Shown here: one piece after another, positions 61,409 to 64,000 of the stretch
Position numbering within the stretch: position 1 is the stretch's first letter
How the letters are laid out: every line of letters starts with the position of its first letter
Origin: Paenibacillus hamazuiensis
GTDB lineage: Bacteria; Bacillota; Bacilli; Paenibacillales; NBRC-103111
DNA: 64,000 nt
Assembly: GCF_023276405.1 (NCBI RefSeq)
Contig: NZ_JALRMO010000001.1
Location: forward strand, 2,418,001 to 2,482,000
Reading direction: 5' to 3'
The notes under the pieces: model-generated
The model's database searches: none
Told to the model about the DNA's origin: nothing
Seen by the model: the letters and a program-made list of their open reading frames with translations, nothing else
Translations under genes and position numbers: made by a program

Positions 61409-61558
61409 TTATCTCGTTTCACGATGAAGTGTGCGTTTTTTAAGCCGCGGGCAATATTTCATCATTTCCAATCGGCCCGGATGCGTCTTTTTATTTTTCG
61501 ACGTTGTATAGTTGCGGTCGCCCGTTTCCGTGCAAGCCAGCGTTACAATGACGCGCAT
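61409..61558 (-). CDS. rpmG: 50S ribosomal protein L33, zinc-free paralogue
   Basis: A 49-residue L33. Two of the four zinc-ribbon cysteines are lost: CTETG with Thr12 in place of the second Cys (Cys9 remains), and YCPRLKK with Leu39 in place of the last Cys (Cys36 remains). This is the C-minus form that replaces the zinc-binding L33 when zinc is scarce in Firmicutes. AAGGGAGGGAACAAC precedes the ATG at 61558. It follows the CobW gene by 25 bp, in the Zur block, as expected for a zinc-sparing gene. Confidence 0.9.
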   Translation of the reverse strand: MRVIVTLACTETGDRNYTTSKNKKTHPGRLEMMKYCPRLKKRTLHRETR

Positions 61559-61583
61559 GTTGTTCCCTCCCTTCGAATAGTTT

Positions 61584-62804
61584 CTATGAATTGGACAAAA
61601 CCATCTCCAGCTGTTCGATCGAAGAGCCTGGAAGCTCATCGGCAAACTGACTCCAGTCCATCTGCATCTCTTCGTCAGTTAACAGGCATTGATCCAACCC
61701 TGCGATGAGTTCCTCTTTATTCAAATCGATCCCGATTAAAACAAACTTCGTGATACGGTCTCCGTATACCGGATCCCACTCCTCCTTGAGCTCGGGCTCC
61801 TCGGCGAGCACAGCTTCCTTCTCGGCCTCCGGAAGCGCGGCAACCCAATATCCGGCCGGGCCAAATTGGATGGAAGGACCGGCCTGCCCCAGACTTTGCG
61901 CGAGATCATTGCGCGAAGCGAGCCAAATCATCCCTTTGGCCCGAACGACCTCTTCGGGCCACTCCACCATCCACTCCGTTAACCGTTCCGGGTGAAACGG
62001 TCGCCGGCGCTCATACACGAAGGAAGAGATGCCATATTCCTCCGTCTCCGGCGTATGGTGCTCCTTCTCCAGCTCTTGCATCCAACCGGCGGACGTACTT
62101 GCTTCGTCGAAATCAAACAATCCGGTATTCAAGATGGACTTCGGATCCACTTTGCCGTAGGTTGTACGAATAAGCTTGGCTCTGGGCTGCAGCTTGCGCA
62201 AGACCTGCTCCAGTTGCTCCAGCTCTTCCGGGCTCACCATATCGCATTTATTCAGCAGCAGCACGTCGCAAAATTCGATTTGGCTGATCAAGAGATCCAC
62301 GACATCGCGCGTATCGTCCTCTCCGGCCGCCTGCTGCCTTTCCAGTAGCGTTTCGCCGGAAGAAAAGTCGTGCCAGAAGCGATAGGCATCGACGACGGTG
62401 ACCATACAATCCAATCGGCAGATCTTCGACAGATCAATGCCGTGTTCTTCATCGATATACGTAAAGGTCTGGGCGACCGGAAGCGGCTCGCCGATCCCCG
62501 TCGATTCGATCAGGATATAGTCGAAGCGGCCATCCTTCGCCAACTGCTCTACTTCACGCAGCAGATCCTCACGCAGTGTACAGCAAATGCAGCCATTGGA
62601 CATTTCCACCAGCTTCTCTTCCGTCCGCGACAACCCGCCTCCTGCCTTGACCAGATCGGCGTCGATATTGACCTCGCTCAAATCGTTGACAATCACCGCA
62701 ACCTTAAGCCCTTCGCGATTGTTCAGTACATGGTTTAAGATCGTCGTTTTCCCGGCCCCCAGATACCCGCTAAGGACGGTAACAGGGATTTTATGTTCGT
62801 TCAT
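61584..62804 (-). CDS. COG0523 (CobW-type) zinc-regulon GTPase
   Basis: A 406-residue metal-chaperone GTPase. The P-loop is [20 protein letters not shown]; the COG0523 signature [13 protein letters not shown] (CxCC) binds metal between GTPase and C-terminal parts; [17 protein letters not shown] is the NKxD motif. The C-terminal CobW_C domain has [18 protein letters not shown]. Known relatives such as YciC/ZagA are induced by zinc starvation and deliver zinc to proteins. AAGGAGTTAATCC precedes the ATG at 62804, 40 bp after the regulator's stop. Confidence 0.9.
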   Translation of the reverse strand: MNEHKIPVTVLSGYLGAGKTTILNHVLNNREGLKVAVIVNDLSEVNIDADLVKAGGGLSRTEEKLVEMSNGCICCTLREDLLREVEQLAKDGRFDYILIESTGIGEPLPVAQTFTYIDEEHGIDLSKICRLDCMVTVVDAYRFWHDFSSGETLLERQQAAGEDDTRDVVDLLISQIEFCDVLLLNKCDMVSPEELEQLEQVLRKLQPRAKLIRTTYGKVDPKSILNTGLFDFDEASTSAGWMQELEKEHHTPETEEYGISSFVYERRRPFHPERLTEWMVEWPEEVVRAKGMIWLASRNDLAQSLGQAGPSIQFGPAGYWVAALPEAEKEAVLAEEPELKEEWDPVYGDRITKFVLIGIDLNKEELIAGLDQCLLTDEEMQMDWSQFADELPGSSIEQLEMVLSNS

Positions 62805-62844
62805 TGGATTAACTCCTTCTGAGTTGGAATGAATAATATGCAAA

Positions 62845-63324
62845 CTACTCGTTGCAAGAAGAACAATGTCCGTACACATCGAATCTATATTGCATCGGTT
62901 TAAAATGATCCGGCAGCTGTGCCGTCAGCTGGGTCGGTTCGAAATGCATGGATATGATTTTCTCGCAGCGTACGCAAATCAGATGATAGTGCTCTTGCTG
63001 TGCATGGATACAGCTCATTTTGAACTTCACGCAATCGTCGTAAACGAATTGTTCAATGAAGCCGAGCTCCTTGAACAATCGAATGTTCCGATAAACGGTA
63101 TCATAACTGATACCCGGATAAATTTTGGCCAGATCGTAATAAACATCCATCGCGGAAACAAAACCGGGAGCCTCAAGAAAAAACAGCAACGTCTGTTTAC
63201 GCTGCTTGGTAATACGCGCCCCGTATGCTGTCAGGCGGTGAATCATCGCATTCAGTCGCTCCAGGTCTGCAGCTTGCAAAGCTCTCCGGTTTTTCCGATT
63301 GGAGGCAGGCGAAGTTTCCGGCAT
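62845..63324 (-). CDS. zur: Fur-family regulator, likely Zur
   Basis: A 159-residue Fur-family protein. The winged helix is at about 35-95 ([40 protein letters not shown]). The regulatory metal site includes [16 protein letters not shown] and [11 protein letters not shown], giving two CxxC structural-zinc pairs. ATG at 63324, after GAGGAGG, is preferred to the longer start at 63354. The gene's own upstream box and zinc-starvation neighbours (CobW GTPases, L33) identify it as Zur rather than Fur. It should repress the block in zinc sufficiency. Confidence 0.85.
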   Translation of the reverse strand: MPETSPASNRKNRRALQAADLERLNAMIHRLTAYGARITKQRKQTLLFFLEAPGFVSAMDVYYDLAKIYPGISYDTVYRNIRLFKELGFIEQFVYDDCVKFKMSCIHAQQEHYHLICVRCEKIISMHFEPTQLTAQLPDHFKPMQYRFDVYGHCSSCNE

Positions 63325-63363
63325 AAGTAATCCTCCTCGCTGTTCGCACATCATCTTGGTTAT

Positions 63364-63378
63364 GTGTAACTATTACGA
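63364..63378 (+). promoter_or_regulatory. Zur-box-like site 3
   Basis: GTGTAAC-T-ATTACGA followed by ATAAAG. It lies 40 bp upstream of the zur start and about 30 bp downstream of the CobW gene stop, so Zur probably controls its own gene and the cobW and rpmG genes after it. Confidence 0.65.
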
Positions 63379-63407
63379 ATAAAGACGATGCCGAAGGTAA
63401 GTTCAGT

Positions 63408-64000
63408 TTATTTTACTGAGGATGCTGTTATTTGCTCAACCGCCAGACGCAGCTGCTCCTTATCGATGTGCTCCCCAATGAATACGGCGACCAGCTGTAC
63501 GGTTTGCTGCGGAGTTATTTTGACAATCTCCAGCTCCCGATACGCATACTGGAACAAATAAAGGTCCTTACTATCGGTGAACTGCACGATCCCTTTCGCC
63601 CGATAAACCTCTTTCGGCAGCCTGCTGATCAGTTTCTCAAACTTCACTTGATCGACCGCTTCCTGAAAAAAATGCGTATAGGCCATCACATGATTATGGG
63701 TATGATGATGATGCCCGCCATGTGGTTCATGCGAATGTCCGTCGGCTTTCTTAGGGCCGGTATCCGCGCCTTTGCCGTCCAATTCGAACAACTTCTCCAT
63801 GTTCACTTGACACCGAATCGTTTCTACAGCCGTTGTCTGCGGATTCAATATGTGGAGGCGATCTTTCACCTCCCGGATATGCTCCAAGGTAAGCAAATCC
63901 GTTTTATTCAGCAGAAGCAGATCGGCACAGCGAATTTGTTCTTCCATCAGCCGCAGCGTCTTGCCTCTCTCCCCTTGAGAAAGCTCTAGAAAATGCGGGG
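63408..64000 (-). CDS. COG0523 (CobW-type) GTPase, second copy, partial
   Basis: The C-terminal 196 residues; the gene continues past the right edge of the window, so its GTPase P-loop is not seen. Visible are the NKxD motif CADLLLLNKTDLLTLEHIRE, a histidine-rich stretch (GHSHEPHGGHHHHTHNH, about residues 96-112 of the visible part) and the CobW_C domain with KLISRLPKEVYRAKGIVQFT. The His-rich loop suggests zinc or nickel storage. It lies upstream of zur on the same strand and is probably part of the zinc regulon. Confidence 0.87.
   Translation of the reverse strand, partial: PHFLELSQGERGKTLRLMEEQIRCADLLLLNKTDLLTLEHIREVKDRLHILNPQTTAVETIRCQVNMEKLFELDGKGADTGPKKADGHSHEPHGGHHHHTHNHVMAYTHFFQEAVDQVKFEKLISRLPKEVYRAKGIVQFTDSKDLYLFQYAYRELEIVKITPQQTVQLVAVFIGEHIDKEQLRLAVEQITASSVK

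Overview
The window looks like a chromosomal segment of a Paenibacillus-type Firmicute. The signs are strong AGGAGG ribosome-binding sites, TTG and GTG starts, YesM/YesN sensor-regulator pairs beside sugar ABC transporters, an S-layer-homology protein, CcpA-type control, roughly 50% GC, and a Zur-type zinc regulon with a cysteine-poor L33 paralogue. No rRNA, tRNA, CRISPR array or intact transposase gene was seen.

Layout. 0-7 kb: an ArsR/SRPBCC pair, a short UvrA-like ATPase without the UvrB-binding insert, and a secreted protein ahead of an OmpR-type two-component pair. 7-22 kb: a decayed alpha/beta hydrolase, DinB, a membrane AraC regulator followed by a TctCBA transporter and an SDR, then a CUT1 sugar ABC transporter with a cre site and YesM/YesN genes. 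22-28 kb: small hypotheticals, an SLH-repeat protein, and a cyclic-di-GMP-I (GEMM-I) riboswitch ahead of an unpaired branched-chain 2-oxoacid dehydrogenase E1-alpha, an Fsr-type MFS pump and a gamma-glutamylcyclotransferase-like gene, closed by a strong terminator. 28-32 kb: an AraC remnant, a radical SAM gene and a DEDDh exonuclease lying between two copies of a promoter module, then a high-GC carboxylesterase that looks transferred. 32-41 kb: an accessory, degraded region with five copies of a transposon-end-like repeat, a two-component system with a MerE-like protein and a 27-residue membrane peptide, a Rieske oxygenase, and a run of gene remnants (solute-binding proteins, CocE hydrolase, PucR, YhaM-like, nadC). 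41-49 kb: nadB without a working nadC, a frameshifted HD protein, NIPSNAP genes, a flavodoxin-fold remnant, a large NB-ARC regulator, a KdpE-like remnant and a GNAT enzyme.

49.5-64 kb is the most coherent block and, I infer, the most interesting one. On the minus strand run an ATP-grasp ligase, a DUF364 protein, a SAM methyltransferase, an SbnA-like PLP synthase and an MFS exporter. Then come a second methyltransferase and a complete NikABCDE/CntABCDF-type importer. To the right lie a thioredoxin-like 2Fe-2S protein, zinc-free L33, two COG0523 (CobW) GTPases and a Fur-family regulator. Three 15-bp sites sharing GTAA-N-TATTACGA lie before the ligase, before the second methyltransferase and before the regulator. 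Together these suggest a Zur-controlled metallophore (probably zincophore) synthesis, export and re-uptake system. It is not the staphylopine type, because no CntK, CntL or CntM homologue is present.
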